A DNA stretch of 64,000 bases from Ruminococcus turbiniformis (GCF_020687545.1 NZ_JAJEQX010000003.1:62001-126000); one strand, 5' to 3'; positions 50,877 through 60,373 are shown, counted from the first letter of the stretch. Notes: generated by a model not told the origin, from the sequence alone. Program-made: numbers and translations.

Positions 50877-51759
50877 TCCGTATTTCAACCGAGAATACAT
50901 CCTCTTCCATCCACGCCCGGATCTCTCCGCCCATACGCTCCACAAGCCCTTTCGCGATGGAAAGCCCAAGGCCCGTGGACGTATGGGTTCTGGCGGAATC
51001 CGCCTTGTAAAACCGGCGGAACACCTGATCCGGATCGATCTCCTCCGGATGTTCCGTGTCATTCGCACAGCGGAAGATGGCGCATCCCTCCCGCTCAGAC
51101 AGCGCAAGGCGGATGCGGGACTGTCCATGAACAAGGGCGTTTCGGATCAGGTTCTGAACCGACCGGCGTACGGCCTCCTCATTTCCCGCTACCATGAGGT
51201 GCCCGTCGCAGAAGTCGATCTCCGGCTCGATTCCCTTTTTCTGAAATTCATCATAAAAGGAAAACACTGTGTCATAGACGCATTTCCCGAAATCAACGCA
51301 CTCGGTCTCCAGTTCATACTCCGCGTCCTGGAGCTTTGTGTACGTGAAGAGCTCTTCCAGCATCTCCTTTAAGCTTCCGATCCGCGCTTTTATGATTTCA
51401 ATATAGCGGAGGCGCTCCTCCTCTGATTCGCTCTGAATCAGAAGCTGGAAATATCCGTCCAGAGAGGTAAGGGGCGTCCGGATATCATGCGACAGGTTGG
51501 TGATCGTCTCCTTTAAGTCTGTCTCGTTTTTCTGCGCCTCCTGCCTCATCTCCCGGGACAGATCAAGCACGCTGTTGACACCGTCTGTCAGCTCATTAAG
51601 CTCCGGAAACGGCAGATCTGCCGTCAGCCTCATATTTGTCTTCTGCTCTTTCAGAAACGCAAGCTGGAGGCAGGTCTTTTTCACCTGTCGCCGGTAGATA
51701 ATCCATATCAGTGCAAAAACAACTGCCGCTGCTGTGGCGGCAACCGCCCAGATCAGCAT
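50836..51759 (-). CDS. Sensor histidine kinase of the second two-component/ABC cluster
   Basis: 307 aa with one N-terminal segment (AVAATAAAVVFALIWIIY) and no extracellular sensor domain, like intramembrane-sensing kinases tied to ABC transporters. H box TNLSHDIRTPLTSLDGYF; N box VQNLIRNALVHG; G boxes FRCAND and HTSTGLGLSIAKGLVE. AAAAGGAGGG precedes the ATG. Last gene of the minus-strand order response regulator, ATPase, permease, kinase. Confidence 0.9.
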   Translation of the reverse strand: MLIWAVAATAAAVVFALIWIIYRRQVKKTCLQLAFLKEQKTNMRLTADLPFPELNELTDGVNSVLDLSREMRQEAQKNETDLKETITNLSHDIRTPLTSLDGYFQLLIQSESEEERLRYIEIIKARIGSLKEMLEELFTYTKLQDAEYELETECVDFGKCVYDTVFSFYDEFQKKGIEPEIDFCDGHLMVAGNEEAVRRSVQNLIRNALVHGQSRIRLALSEREGCAIFRCANDTEHPEEIDPDQVFRRFYKADSARTHTSTGLGLSIAKGLVERMGGEIRAWMEEDVFSVEIRIRLSDSAENGYMQ

Positions 51760-51860
51760 CCTGGCGCCCTCCTTTTAAAAAAATTAACAGTTCAGCCATC
51801 CGGCATCATCAGACGGATTTATGCTCACATGGAAATCCGCCGATTGATGTTCAGATGTAT

Positions 51861-52733
51861 TTAGCGCACATCCCGCCTTTTAAGAATCAGCATGGAAAAC
51901 AATGCGCACAGTACGATAAATGCAGCGCCCACGGCAGCCGCCCGGACCATAACGTCCGCATCCGCTCCCAGTCCCGCAAGTCCGATATTCCCGTCCAGCA
52001 TGTACAGACTGATGTCAAACTCCCACGAAGGACGGATTTCATAGACTGCCCGGTTAATAATCGAGTAGAACGGAACGAAAATTCCCATTGTCATAAGGAT
52101 TCCCGCTGTCATTCCAAACGCAGAGCTTTTTGTGAGGATGCACAGAAACATCATCAGCGCAGCGAAACCCAGATGAAGCAGGTACTGCGTTCCGAAAAAC
52201 ACAAGGAGATCCGCGGTCACATTGACCGTAAACCGCTCTCCCCATAAAATGAATCCCAGAACCGTTTCCGAGACTGCAAACAGGGCAATCATGACCGCCG
52301 TCTGTACAGCCAGCGCGGCCAGTTTGGACAGCGCCAGGGCGCCGCGGTTTGGAATCGCTCCCGCAATGTTCTTGATATAACCGTTTTTCTGCTCCGCATT
52401 CACAAACACTGCCGCGAAAATCACACAGAGCAGGACAAGCAGGCCGCTTACCAGCTGACTGCTGATAAATTCACCGGCATCAATTTTTCCGATGACCCAC
52501 TCCGGATCTGTTTCCGTGTACAGGCCCATTTCTCTGTCTTCATTTCCTTCTGTTTCAGTCTGTATTTCTTCCTCCATCTGAACCGCATACGCAGGATCCT
52601 GCGCGATGGCATCCAGGTCCATATTCGTCATGACCGTGCAGAAGAACGCGATCCCGACCGTAAACGCCAGTATCACCCACGTTGACACCGAATGAAACAT
52701 CCGGTAAAGATCCATCTTAATCAGATTAAACAT
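51861..52733 (-). CDS. ABC-2 type permease
   Basis: 290 aa with six segments: the N-terminal FNLIKMDLYRMFHSVSTWVI, an extracellular loop of about 60 aa after segment 1, and EQKNGYIKNIAGAIPNRGAL before segment 3. The ATG at 52733 overlaps the ATPase stop by 8 bases; GGGGG precedes it. Partner of that ATPase in a resistance or immunity exporter. Confidence 0.88.
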   Translation of the reverse strand: MFNLIKMDLYRMFHSVSTWVILAFTVGIAFFCTVMTNMDLDAIAQDPAYAVQMEEEIQTETEGNEDREMGLYTETDPEWVIGKIDAGEFISSQLVSGLLVLLCVIFAAVFVNAEQKNGYIKNIAGAIPNRGALALSKLAALAVQTAVMIALFAVSETVLGFILWGERFTVNVTADLLVFFGTQYLLHLGFAALMMFLCILTKSSAFGMTAGILMTMGIFVPFYSIINRAVYEIRPSWEFDISLYMLDGNIGLAGLGADADVMVRAAAVGAAFIVLCALFSMLILKRRDVR

Positions 52734-53640
52734 TGACGCCACCCCCTGTCAGATTCAGATAATAGTCTTCCAGCGCTTCGTTTTTCACCGTGATCCCCAG
52801 CGTCCGGATCCCATGTCCGGCAAGGCTCATGGTGATCTCGCCGCTGTCGCTTAACCGCTCAAAGATATGAATGGTATCTGTATCTACTACCTTGTACCGG
52901 GTGATTCCCATTCCGTCAAGGACCGTGCACGCCCCGCGCGTGTCGTCTGTTTTCAGTTCAATCCGCTCGCTGCACCGGGACAGAAGCTCCTCTCCTGTCA
53001 GCTCCTGAAGAAGCACGCCGTCGTGAATAATCCCGTAGTGAGTGGCGATCTTTGAGAGCTCTTCCAGAATATGGCTGGAAATAAGGAAGGTAATGTTCCG
53101 CTCTTTGTTCAGTCTTAACAGGGTCTCTCTCACCTCTGCGATCCCCTGCGGGTCAAGACCGTTGATAGGCTCGTCGAGGACAACCAGATCCGGGTCGCCT
53201 ACAAGGGCAAGAGCGATACCGAGACGCTGTTTCATTCCAAGGGAGAAATTCTTCACCCTTTTGCGTCCTGTGTCCGCAAGGCCGACGATGCGCAGAAGTT
53301 CCTCGATCTCCCCTTCCTTGCGCACTCCAAGCGCCAGACATTTCAGTTTCAGATTCTGCGCTGCGGTCATATTCGGGTAGATACCCGGGGACTCGATCAG
53401 CGTTCCCACACGGGCCAGACACCGGTACGCCTCTTTCCCGCTTCTTCCGAACAGAGTGAACTCCCCCTCCGTCGGTTTCGCAAGGCCGCATATCATCTTG
53501 AGAAATGTCGTCTTTCCGGCGCCGTTTCTGCCGATCAGACCGTAGATATCTCCCTGCCGGATATGGATGTTCACCGCGTTTACCGCCTTATGCCTGCCGT
53601 ACTGCTTGGTCAGGCCGTTTGTGCTGAGTAAATACTGCAT
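52726..53640 (-). CDS. ABC transporter ATP-binding protein
   Basis: 304 aa: Walker A LIGRNGAGKTTFLKMICG, signature KNFSLGMKQRLGIALAL, Walker B LVVLDEPINGLDPQG, H-loop LISSHILEEL. AAAGGAGG before the ATG. Controlled by the response regulator gene just upstream; the gap (53641-53719) contains TTAACATTTC-TTAAACTTTG spaced about one helical turn, a possible response regulator site. Confidence 0.93.
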   Translation of the reverse strand: MQYLLSTNGLTKQYGRHKAVNAVNIHIRQGDIYGLIGRNGAGKTTFLKMICGLAKPTEGEFTLFGRSGKEAYRCLARVGTLIESPGIYPNMTAAQNLKLKCLALGVRKEGEIEELLRIVGLADTGRKRVKNFSLGMKQRLGIALALVGDPDLVVLDEPINGLDPQGIAEVRETLLRLNKERNITFLISSHILEELSKIATHYGIIHDGVLLQELTGEELLSRCSERIELKTDDTRGACTVLDGMGITRYKVVDTDTIHIFERLSDSGEITMSLAGHGIRTLGITVKNEALEDYYLNLTGGGVNV

Positions 53641-53719
53641 GTTTCATGCCTCCTTTGCTTTACATAAACTATCTTATCCGGCAGATACTAATGAAACGCA
53701 AAGCAAAGTTTAAGAAATG

Positions 53720-54403
53720 TTAAAGCTTCTTTGCAAGGCGGAATCCGATGCCCCAGACCGTCTCGATATACTCCTCGTCCGTCACTGCCTTTAATTTCTT
53801 CCGTATATTGCTGATATGCACATTGATCGTCTTGTCTTCGCCGATGTAGATGTCATCCCAGGCGTAATCGTAGATATCCTGTTTGGAAAACACCTTGTTC
53901 GGATACGAAAGCAGAAGCTCCAGTATCTTAAACTCCTGCCTCGTAAGTTCCAGTTTTTCTCCCCTTACCGACGCTGTAAAAGACTCCGTATCCAGCTTAA
54001 GCTCCCTGTACGCAAGCGCCTCTGATTTTCCCTCCCCGCCAGCCGAAAAACGGCGGATCTGTACGCCCACCCGGGCGATCAGTTCCTGAATATCAAAAGG
54101 CTTCGTCATATAATCTTCCGCCCCAGATGTGAGAAGCTCTACCTTACTGTCGATTCCGTCTTTCGCGGACACGACAATCACCGGGACGGACTGCGTCTCC
54201 TTAAGCTTCGGGAGCAGCTCTTCCCCGTTCATCCCCGGCAGCATCAGGTCGAGCACCGCCAGATCAAAAGATTCTCCCCTGGCATGCAAAAGTCCCTCTG
54301 TCCCGGAAAACGCCTGCGTACATTCATAGCCCGCCTTCTCAAGCGCCTCGGCCATCATGTTGTTGATATCGGTGTCGTCTTCAATAATCAGTATTCTGCT
54401 CAC
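53720..54403 (-). CDS. OmpR-family response regulator
   Basis: 227 aa from a GTG start supported by AAGGAGGACGCTTAC; longer in-frame versions lack homology. Receiver: RILIIEDDTDINNMM, phospho-Asp in LAVLDLMLPGMNGEEL, Lys in EDYMTKPFDIQEL; winged helix: LELTRQEFKILELLLSYPN and ISNIRKKLKAVTDEEYIETV. The cognate kinase is three genes downstream at 50836. Confidence 0.93.
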   Translation of the reverse strand: MSRILIIEDDTDINNMMAEALEKAGYECTQAFSGTEGLLHARGESFDLAVLDLMLPGMNGEELLPKLKETQSVPVIVVSAKDGIDSKVELLTSGAEDYMTKPFDIQELIARVGVQIRRFSAGGEGKSEALAYRELKLDTESFTASVRGEKLELTRQEFKILELLLSYPNKVFSKQDIYDYAWDDIYIGEDKTINVHISNIRKKLKAVTDEEYIETVWGIGFRLAKKL

Positions 54404-54416
54404 GTAAGCGTCCTCC

Positions 54417-55337
54417 TTATGCCTCGGTAACTGTGACGGACACGGTATCTCCCGGCTGTTTTCCGATCTTTTCCCGGATATCTTTGCGTATCCCGATGAT
54501 ATGGCAGACCGAACCGTCCTCATTCTTAACGCCCATATTCACAATGCTTCCGGTGTATGGAACACCGTCAAACGTCGCCCGGACTTTCACTCTACCCTTT
54601 CCGAACTCTTTCCTGATGTCGTACGGAAACCGGACATAGGCGCCGCCCTTGTCCGGCACCGGCTCGATCACGGCACGAAATTCATACACTTTTCTTTCCC
54701 TCTCTTTTCGTCTGACAGGGTGGCGGATCACTGTTTTTAACTTCTCCGGTTTGCATCTTCGCACATCGCTTAAATAGATCTCATGGTGGTATCTGTGTTC
54801 TGAAAAGTCCGGCACATACCCCTGTTCTTCAAGGAACCGGTTCATCTTCTCCACCGTCTCCAGCTCATCGTCATAGGGACCGATATGCATACACTGCACG
54901 CACACGCCTTCTTCATAAGTCAGAAATTCCACTCTGGAGAAATCTGTCTCCTTTTTTTCTGTGGCCTCCCGAACCGCCCAGTCAAATTCCTCCTTCGTCA
55001 CAAATTCCGGCAGACGGATCAGGGAAATCCACTGGAAATCTTTCTTTCGGCTGTAATCCACACCTTTTGTCCCGTCCTGCCACCAGAATCCCTCCAGCGG
55101 AGGAACAACATAGTCGAAATACCCGTCCATTTTATGGTTTCCCATCTTGCTCATTTTGATCGTGTAGGCCATGCCGTATAACAGGCCGATCGCCTTCTTA
55201 TAATCGCCGTCCTCCTCATTCGGGTTGCCTTTCCCTCTCACCGCAAGAAAATTCATGGACGGGATCTCGATGATCTGCGGCTTCTTCGGCGGCAGATAAA
55301 ATTCTTTGTATTCTTTCTTATAATCAAATGCTGCCAT
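54417..55337 (-). CDS. GyrI-like domain protein fused to a DUF1905 domain
   Basis: 306 aa. Residues 1-215 match GyrI-like small-molecule-binding proteins of the large type ([52 protein letters not shown]). The C-terminal ~90 residues ([52 protein letters not shown]) match DUF1905, a small beta-barrel. The function of the fusion is not known. The start at 55337 has AGGAG upstream; the in-frame extension lacks coding character. Together with the next gene it suggests ligand sequestration. Confidence 0.85.
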   Translation of the reverse strand: MAAFDYKKEYKEFYLPPKKPQIIEIPSMNFLAVRGKGNPNEEDGDYKKAIGLLYGMAYTIKMSKMGNHKMDGYFDYVVPPLEGFWWQDGTKGVDYSRKKDFQWISLIRLPEFVTKEEFDWAVREATEKKETDFSRVEFLTYEEGVCVQCMHIGPYDDELETVEKMNRFLEEQGYVPDFSEHRYHHEIYLSDVRRCKPEKLKTVIRHPVRRKERERKVYEFRAVIEPVPDKGGAYVRFPYDIRKEFGKGRVKVRATFDGVPYTGSIVNMGVKNEDGSVCHIIGIRKDIREKIGKQPGDTVSVTVTEA

Positions 55338-55380
55338 TTTTCGTTCTCCTTTTTGCCTTCGCACAATGGATCTTCCACTT

Positions 55381-55872
55381 TTAATTTTCTTCACTCTGCA
55401 GTCCGATGTAAATGCAGACTTCGGCATGCTCCATATCCGCATTCTGATATTCCTCAAAATCGCAGATATACGTTCTCGGAAGATCCGTCTTCCATATTTC
55501 CTTCCAGACTTGTGCAACCGCAGCGGAAGATGTTCGCATATCGCACACGATCTTGAATCTGGCATATCGTCCGCCGGGAATGTTCCTCTTTTCGTATTCT
55601 CCACTCTTTCCGCCGCTACTGCCTCCTTCTTTTTCATCTACTGCACAGGCTACCATAATAGTATAGTCGTCGTCTACGCCTCCGTCATACTCCGTATACA
55701 GCCCGATGGCTTTCCCGTCAGTTTTATTCTTTATATTTTCATACACGCCGTCCTCATAGAAGCGTTTCCACAATCCGCCGATGGTCATTTCCATATCCGG
55801 CGCGTGATTGTTTGTACGGGCAGATATGCCCTCCACCGTTTTTTCCTTAAGTTCAATAATTTCATAATTCAT
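55381..55872 (-). CDS. GyrI-like effector-binding domain protein
   Basis: 163 aa SOUL/GyrI-like stand-alone domain as in AraC effector-binding proteins: [20 protein letters not shown] at the N-terminus, [20 protein letters not shown] in the middle, and [11 protein letters not shown] toward the end. Thought to bind aromatic or cationic small molecules. Lies between the WYL regulator and the GyrI-DUF1905 gene on one strand. Confidence 0.85.
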   Translation of the reverse strand: MNYEIIELKEKTVEGISARTNNHAPDMEMTIGGLWKRFYEDGVYENIKNKTDGKAIGLYTEYDGGVDDDYTIMVACAVDEKEGGSSGGKSGEYEKRNIPGGRYARFKIVCDMRTSSAAVAQVWKEIWKTDLPRTYICDFEEYQNADMEHAEVCIYIGLQSEEN

Positions 55873-55933
55873 AGTTTCTGCTCCTTTCGCTTTCTCCGTT
55901 TCATCTTACCAAAGCAAACAGGACAACAGTATG

Positions 55934-56842
55934 TCATGAATCTGAATATTGCTCTTCCAGTCTCTTCCCAATCTGCGACAGTTTCTCCCGCAGCTCCTCC
56001 GGTTCCAGAAGCTCTGCTTTGCCGCGGAAAGACAGAATCCATCCGAGAATACTCTCCTCGTCTGTAAACCCAAAAGAAAAAAGAAGCCTGCCGTCCTCCT
56101 GAACAGAAAAACAGTCCGGTCCGTACTCCTCCACAAGCCGCCACCGGTACATAGGTTCTATCAGCGCCTTCACCCGATACACACAAGGGAACAGCCGTTC
56201 ATTTGAGAGATCCGGCAGAGGAGCCTTCCGCTTTTTAAATGTTTCGCCCGGTCTTAATCCGGTCATCCGGTTCAGCTTAAAGAGACGGTAATCTCCCCGC
56301 GCCGTACAGTATCCCCACACATACCAGCCAGCCCACCGGAAAATCAAATAGTACGGTTCCATTTCTCTGCTGCTCTCTCCTGTCGGCGAATAATACTGAA
56401 AACGAACCGTCCTCCCGGCGTCTGTCGCCTCCCGGAGCATCCTAATCTTCGGAACCAGAGAATCTTTGTACCAGGAGGACAGATCGATCAGAATACTCTG
56501 GCTGCCCGGCATAATCGCGGAAGATCCGGCGGAAAGTTTCTCCATAAGCTGCGCCACCTGATTCGTGCCGCTGACACTGTCCAGACTTCGAAGCCCCGCC
56601 AGAATATCCTGCATGTCCGACGAGGTAAGAAGAGTGCTGTCCATCTTATATCCGTCCATAATGGAGATTCCGCCGTTCGCCCCCTGGGTCGTCACGAGAG
56701 GGATGCCCGCCCTGCACAGATCCTCAATATCCCGGTTGATCGTGCGGCGGGAGACTTCAAACTTCTCTGCAAGATAAGGCGCAGTCACCTTGTCTTTCTG
56801 CAGAAGAACGGAAAGGATTCCTATCATGCGGTCGATTTTCAA
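55934..56842 (-). CDS. YafY-type HTH/WYL-domain transcriptional regulator
   Basis: 302 aa from a TTG start nine bases after GGAGG. N-terminal HTH_11 (RMIGILSVLLQKDKVTAPYL; FEVSRRTINRDIEDL), then a WYL domain with RTVRFQYYSPTGESSREMEP and YYLIFRWAGWYVWGYC, and a C-terminal WCX region. WYL domains bind nucleic acid or small ligands. It likely governs the GyrI-like genes downstream. Confidence 0.9.
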   Translation of the reverse strand: MKIDRMIGILSVLLQKDKVTAPYLAEKFEVSRRTINRDIEDLCRAGIPLVTTQGANGGISIMDGYKMDSTLLTSSDMQDILAGLRSLDSVSGTNQVAQLMEKLSAGSSAIMPGSQSILIDLSSWYKDSLVPKIRMLREATDAGRTVRFQYYSPTGESSREMEPYYLIFRWAGWYVWGYCTARGDYRLFKLNRMTGLRPGETFKKRKAPLPDLSNERLFPCVYRVKALIEPMYRWRLVEEYGPDCFSVQEDGRLLFSFGFTDEESILGWILSFRGKAELLEPEELREKLSQIGKRLEEQYSDS

Positions 56843-56984
56843 TCACTTTTTCCTCCTTAAACTCCAATACTGACAGTATGTCACATCTTTACATTTTTTT
56901 CAATCAGATATCAAAAGACAGGTCTTCTCAAAAACGGTCAATGGGATATAATGAAACTTAACAGTACCTGCAAAGGAGTACACA

Positions 56985-57629
56985 ATGATGAATCAGAAAT
57001 TTTATGATCTCCCGGAAGAAAAGCAGCGCTCAGTCATCAACGCAGGCTACCGGGTGTTTTCCATGAATACATACCGTAAAAGCCCAATGAACGAAATTGC
57101 CGCTGCCGCCGGGATCAGCAAGTCTCTCCTCTTTCACTATTTTGAAAACAAAAAGGACCTCTACATGTTCCTATGGGAGACATGCGGCGAACTCAGTATC
57201 CGCACACTCGGGGAGTACGGGTGCTATGAACAGAAGGATCTGTTTGAGATGCTGTACCTGGGAATGCGGGCGAAGATCCGGATTATGCGCGATTATCCGT
57301 ACATGGCTTCCTTTTCCATCCGCGCCTACTATGAACCCGACCCGCAGATCGGCCCTGCAATTCGGCAGAGCTACAAATCTCTGAAAAACCGGTACGCAAA
57401 CAATGCGCTCGCTGCTCTCGATCCCGCACAGTTTATCGAGGGGATCGATCTGTCCATGATGCTGCGCGAGATGTATCTTGCATCGGAAGGTTATCTGTGG
57501 GAAGTTCTTCAAAGAGGAGAACTGCTTTTAAAAGGCGCGCTTTCTGACAGAGAGATCGAGACTATCGAACACGATTTCAGCAAAATGATCGCTTTCTGGA
57601 AACAGATTTATTTTCGGAAGGGGGACTGA
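56985..57629 (+). CDS. TetR/AcrR-family regulator
   Basis: 214 aa: HTH at residues 10-55 (KQRSVINAGYRVFSMNTYRK, MNEIAAAAGISKSLLFHYF) and a helical ligand domain. It stands directly upstream of an ABC ATPase and permease gene (2 base gap), so it is presumably their repressor. AAAGGAG precedes the ATG. Ligand unknown. Confidence 0.9.
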   Translation: MMNQKFYDLPEEKQRSVINAGYRVFSMNTYRKSPMNEIAAAAGISKSLLFHYFENKKDLYMFLWETCGELSIRTLGEYGCYEQKDLFEMLYLGMRAKIRIMRDYPYMASFSIRAYYEPDPQIGPAIRQSYKSLKNRYANNALAALDPAQFIEGIDLSMMLREMYLASEGYLWEVLQRGELLLKGALSDREIETIEHDFSKMIAFWKQIYFRKGD

Positions 57630-57631
57630 CT

Positions 57632-58543
57632 ATGTACGCGATCCAGACAGAAAAACTGACAAAATATTACGGGAAGGCAAGGGGGATCATCGGCCTTGAC
57701 CTGGAGGTAAAGGAAGGGGATTTTTACGGCTTTATCGGCCCCAATGGCGCAGGGAAAAGCACCACTGTGCGGACGCTTCTCGGCCTCATACATAAAACCG
57801 AAGGGCGGGCCAGCATTCTTGGGATGGACATCGAAAAAGACCGGAACCGTATTCTCTCGGAAACAGGCTATCTGCCCTCGGAGGCTGCTTTCTATCCTGG
57901 CATGCGGGTCCGGGATATGCTCCGCCTGTCCGCCGGACTGCGGGGAAAAGACTGCCGCAAAAATGCCTCCGAGCTGTGTGAGCGGCTTCTGCTTAACCCG
58001 GACAGCCGGATGGATACCCTCTCCTACGGCAACCGCAGAAAAGCTGCCGTCGTCTGTGCGCTTCAGCATAAGCCGAGGCTCTGTATCCTCGATGAGCCGA
58101 CAGGCGGACTTGACCCGCTGATGCAGCGCGAGTTCTTCTCCATCCTAAGAGAGTACAACGAGAAGGGAATGACAGTCTTTCTCTCCTCCCATGTTCTCTC
58201 GGAAATCCAGCGCTACTGTACCCGGGCGGCCATCATCCGGGAAGGTCGGATCATCGCATCCGGCAGCGTGGAAGAGCTTTCCCGTACAAATGCAAGACGG
58301 GTATCCGTCCGGGGCAGGTTCGACCTTTCCTCACTGGCAGGAGCTTCCGCCGGGCACGGGCGAACCGTACAGATCCGCGACGTGCAGGAGCTTGAAGACG
58401 GGGTAAGTTTTCTTTTTGACGGAGAGATCAATCTGCTCCTGTCCGCGCTGGCAGCGCATCCGGTTCAGGATGTAACCATCTCCGAACCGGATCTGGAAGA
58501 GATCTTCCTTCACTACTATACAGACGGAGGTGAAAAGCCATGA
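57632..58543 (+). CDS. ABC transporter ATP-binding protein
   Basis: 303 aa: Walker A FIGPNGAGKSTTVRTLLG, Walker B LCILDEPTGGLDPLM, H-loop LSSHVLSEIQR; the signature motif is degenerate (TLSYGNRRKAAVVCALQ). C-terminal extension of about 80 aa. AAGGGGG precedes the ATG. Its stop overlaps the start of the permease gene (ATGA). Confidence 0.92.
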   Translation: MYAIQTEKLTKYYGKARGIIGLDLEVKEGDFYGFIGPNGAGKSTTVRTLLGLIHKTEGRASILGMDIEKDRNRILSETGYLPSEAAFYPGMRVRDMLRLSAGLRGKDCRKNASELCERLLLNPDSRMDTLSYGNRRKAAVVCALQHKPRLCILDEPTGGLDPLMQREFFSILREYNEKGMTVFLSSHVLSEIQRYCTRAAIIREGRIIASGSVEELSRTNARRVSVRGRFDLSSLAGASAGHGRTVQIRDVQELEDGVSFLFDGEINLLLSALAAHPVQDVTISEPDLEEIFLHYYTDGGEKP

Positions 58544-59328
58544 GGGTTATTACAGGACATGAATTAAGACAGGGACGGACTTCCCTGATTATATGGACGG
58601 CATCGATCGTGTTTCTCCTCGCTGTCTGCATCTTCCTTTTCCCGTAGATGAAAGGCGAAATGGATGAAGTCAGTCAGGTATTTTCCAGTATGGGAAGCTT
58701 CAGCGATGCATTCGGGATGAATCAGGTAAGCTTCGGCACGCTGACCGGATTTTATGCCATCGAGTGCGGCAATATTCTCGGACTGGGCGGCGCCTTTTTC
58801 GCGGCCTTAAGCGCCTCCGCCATCCTCGCGAAAGAAGAAAAGCGGAAAACCGCGGAATTTCTCTTCACCCACCCGGTCAGCCGCAGCCGTGTTTTAAGCG
58901 GGAAGCTTCTGGCAGTTTTCCTGCAGATCGTCATTCTGAACGCTGCTGCTCTTCTCTTCGCCCTCATCTGTATCCTCGCAGTCGGGGAAGGGATTCCATG
59001 GGAGGAGATTCTGCTGATGCACCTTGCCTATTTTCTTCTCCAGACAGAAATCGCCGCCGTCTGCTTCGGCATGTCTGCATTCCTGCGCTCAGGAAGCTAT
59101 GGCGCCGGACTGGGCCTTGCGATTCTGTTCTACTTCTGCAATATTATTGCAAATATTTCCGAAGATGTGGAATTTCTGAAATACATCACACCCTTCGGAT
59201 ACGCGGACGGAGCGGACATTGCCGCAAACGGGCGTATCGACGCCGGCCCGCTTGTATTCGGCATATGCCTCGGTGTTCTTGGCATTATCGCCGCATATGC
59301 CCGATATACACGGAAAGATCTGTCATAA
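58540..59328 (+). pseudogene. ABC-2 permease gene with an in-frame stop
   Basis: From the ATG at 58540 the frame reads RVITGHELRQGRTSLIIWTA and one membrane segment up to FLFP, then TAG at 58645-58647, and continues without shift as MKGEMDEVSQVFSSMGSF through five more segments to 59328. The single base nonsense change (probably CAG or GAG to TAG) removes the first segment from any product; a 226 aa product could start at the ATG right after the stop. The stop could be real, suppressed, or an error. Confidence 0.85.
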
Positions 59329-59387
59329 ATGCTGTAAGAACAGAAGGTCAGCCGCGCCTTTTTGCAGAACTGCAAAACCTGCAAAAC

Positions 59388-59456
59388 TGTAAAAAGTATT
59401 TGACATTTCACTCTCCCCGTACTATACTCAAAGTGTAAAAAGTTTTTGACACTTCA
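59388..59456 (+). promoter_or_regulatory. Promoter with two operator repeats for the small XRE operon
   Basis: -35 TTGACA (59400-59405), 17 base spacer, -10 TATACT (59423-59428): near-consensus. Two 23 bp direct repeats (59388-59410 and 59434-59456, 21 of 23 identical) flank it, 46 bases apart. The second is palindromic (AAGTGT...ACACTT). A repressor on both would occlude the -35 and the start site. The XRE protein at 59817 is the obvious candidate. Confidence 0.7.
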
Positions 59457-59488
59457 GGAAGAGTTTCCCTGCGAAAGGAGTCTGAATT

Positions 59489-59788
59489 ATGGATGCAAAA
59501 GGTATGTCAGTCTTTGCCGTTCTGTTCCTCGTTTTCCTGCTTGTCCTTGTAATTCTGGACATCGCCATGGTCATCTCCCTGGCCCGCTCCGGCGATGAGC
59601 GGAGAAATCTGATCGTATGGAAAGCCAGCAGCTACACGCTGCTTGGTACCGCCGGATGCATGATCCTGCGTATCATCGAAAATATTGTCCGCTCCGAGTC
59701 CATGTCCATGAATCCCTTCACCATGCTCGGCACAATGGCGATTCTCTACTTTGTTCTGCTGCTTGTGTTCCGGAGAAAATACACCTGA
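59489..59788 (+). CDS. Small membrane protein
   Basis: 99 aa with three hydrophobic segments (VFAVLFLVFLLVLVILDIAM; TLLGTAGCMILRII; GTMAILYFVLLLVF). Not a recognised family; resembles the small membrane proteins that precede compact XRE regulators in many Firmicutes. AAAGGAGTCTGAATT lies before the ATG. Transcribed from the strong promoter upstream together with the XRE gene. Confidence 0.75.
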   Translation: MDAKGMSVFAVLFLVFLLVLVILDIAMVISLARSGDERRNLIVWKASSYTLLGTAGCMILRIIENIVRSESMSMNPFTMLGTMAILYFVLLLVFRRKYT

Positions 59789-59816
59789 CGGGAAGGGGAA
59801 AGGGCGTGATCCGCAT

Positions 59817-60005
59817 ATGAGAAATATCATACGGGAACGGAGAAAGGAACTGGGGCTCTCCCAGGAAGCGCTGGCAAAAAAATGCGGCGTTACTCGGCAG
59901 ACGGTAAACGCCATCGAGAACAACAAATATGATCCGACTCTCTCGCTGGCATTTGCCCTTGCGCGTGAACTGAAGCTGACCGTGGACGAACTGTTCAGCC
60001 CTTAA
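59817..60005 (+). CDS. Small XRE-family regulator
   Basis: 62 aa, a lone HTH: RNIIRERRKELGLSQEALA, CGVTRQTVNAIENNKYDP, LALARELKLTVDELF type. These minimal regulators act as autorepressors. 28 bases after the membrane protein gene; probably binds the palindromic repeats at 59388-59456. Confidence 0.9.
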   Translation: MRNIIRERRKELGLSQEALAKKCGVTRQTVNAIENNKYDPTLSLAFALARELKLTVDELFSP

Positions 60006-60007
60006 AA

Positions 60008-60373
60008 CGGAAGCCGGAGATTTCGGACAAAAAACAGTACGCCGCCTTTAAAGAACAGCATACAGTATGCAATCTGACCACACGCCTTGAATACTCCATG
60101 CAGCCGATGCGCGTGACAAGTTTCAGCGCCGTGGAACTGGCCCGCCAGTGTGTAAGCGGATTTTTAAACAGCGGAATCGGCGGGCAGTATATTCTGGAAT
60201 TTGAAGAAGATACCCCCGGCGGCACCAGCATCATGCCGGAAAGCGTCGGCAGCGGACATGGTCTGGGACTTAGAATCGTCCGGCAGATCGCAAAGGCCCA
60301 CAAAGGCAGCGTATGCTTTTCGCAGACTGCCCCCCGCGGGCTTACTGTGCGGGCAGTAATCCCGGCTTCATAG
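60008..60373 (+). pseudogene. Histidine kinase remnant
   Basis: Frame reads RKPEISDKKQYAAFKEQHTV, LTTRLEYSMQPMRVTSFSAV and ELARQCVSGFLNS, then jumps to GHGLGLRIVRQIAKAHKGSV and ends at 60373. The middle of the ATPase domain (N box, first G box) and the whole sensor part are missing. The pieces match the kinase at 46330 (KLEYHMQPLHMEKVSLVAVARQC-like), so this is a decayed paralogue. Confidence 0.75.
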
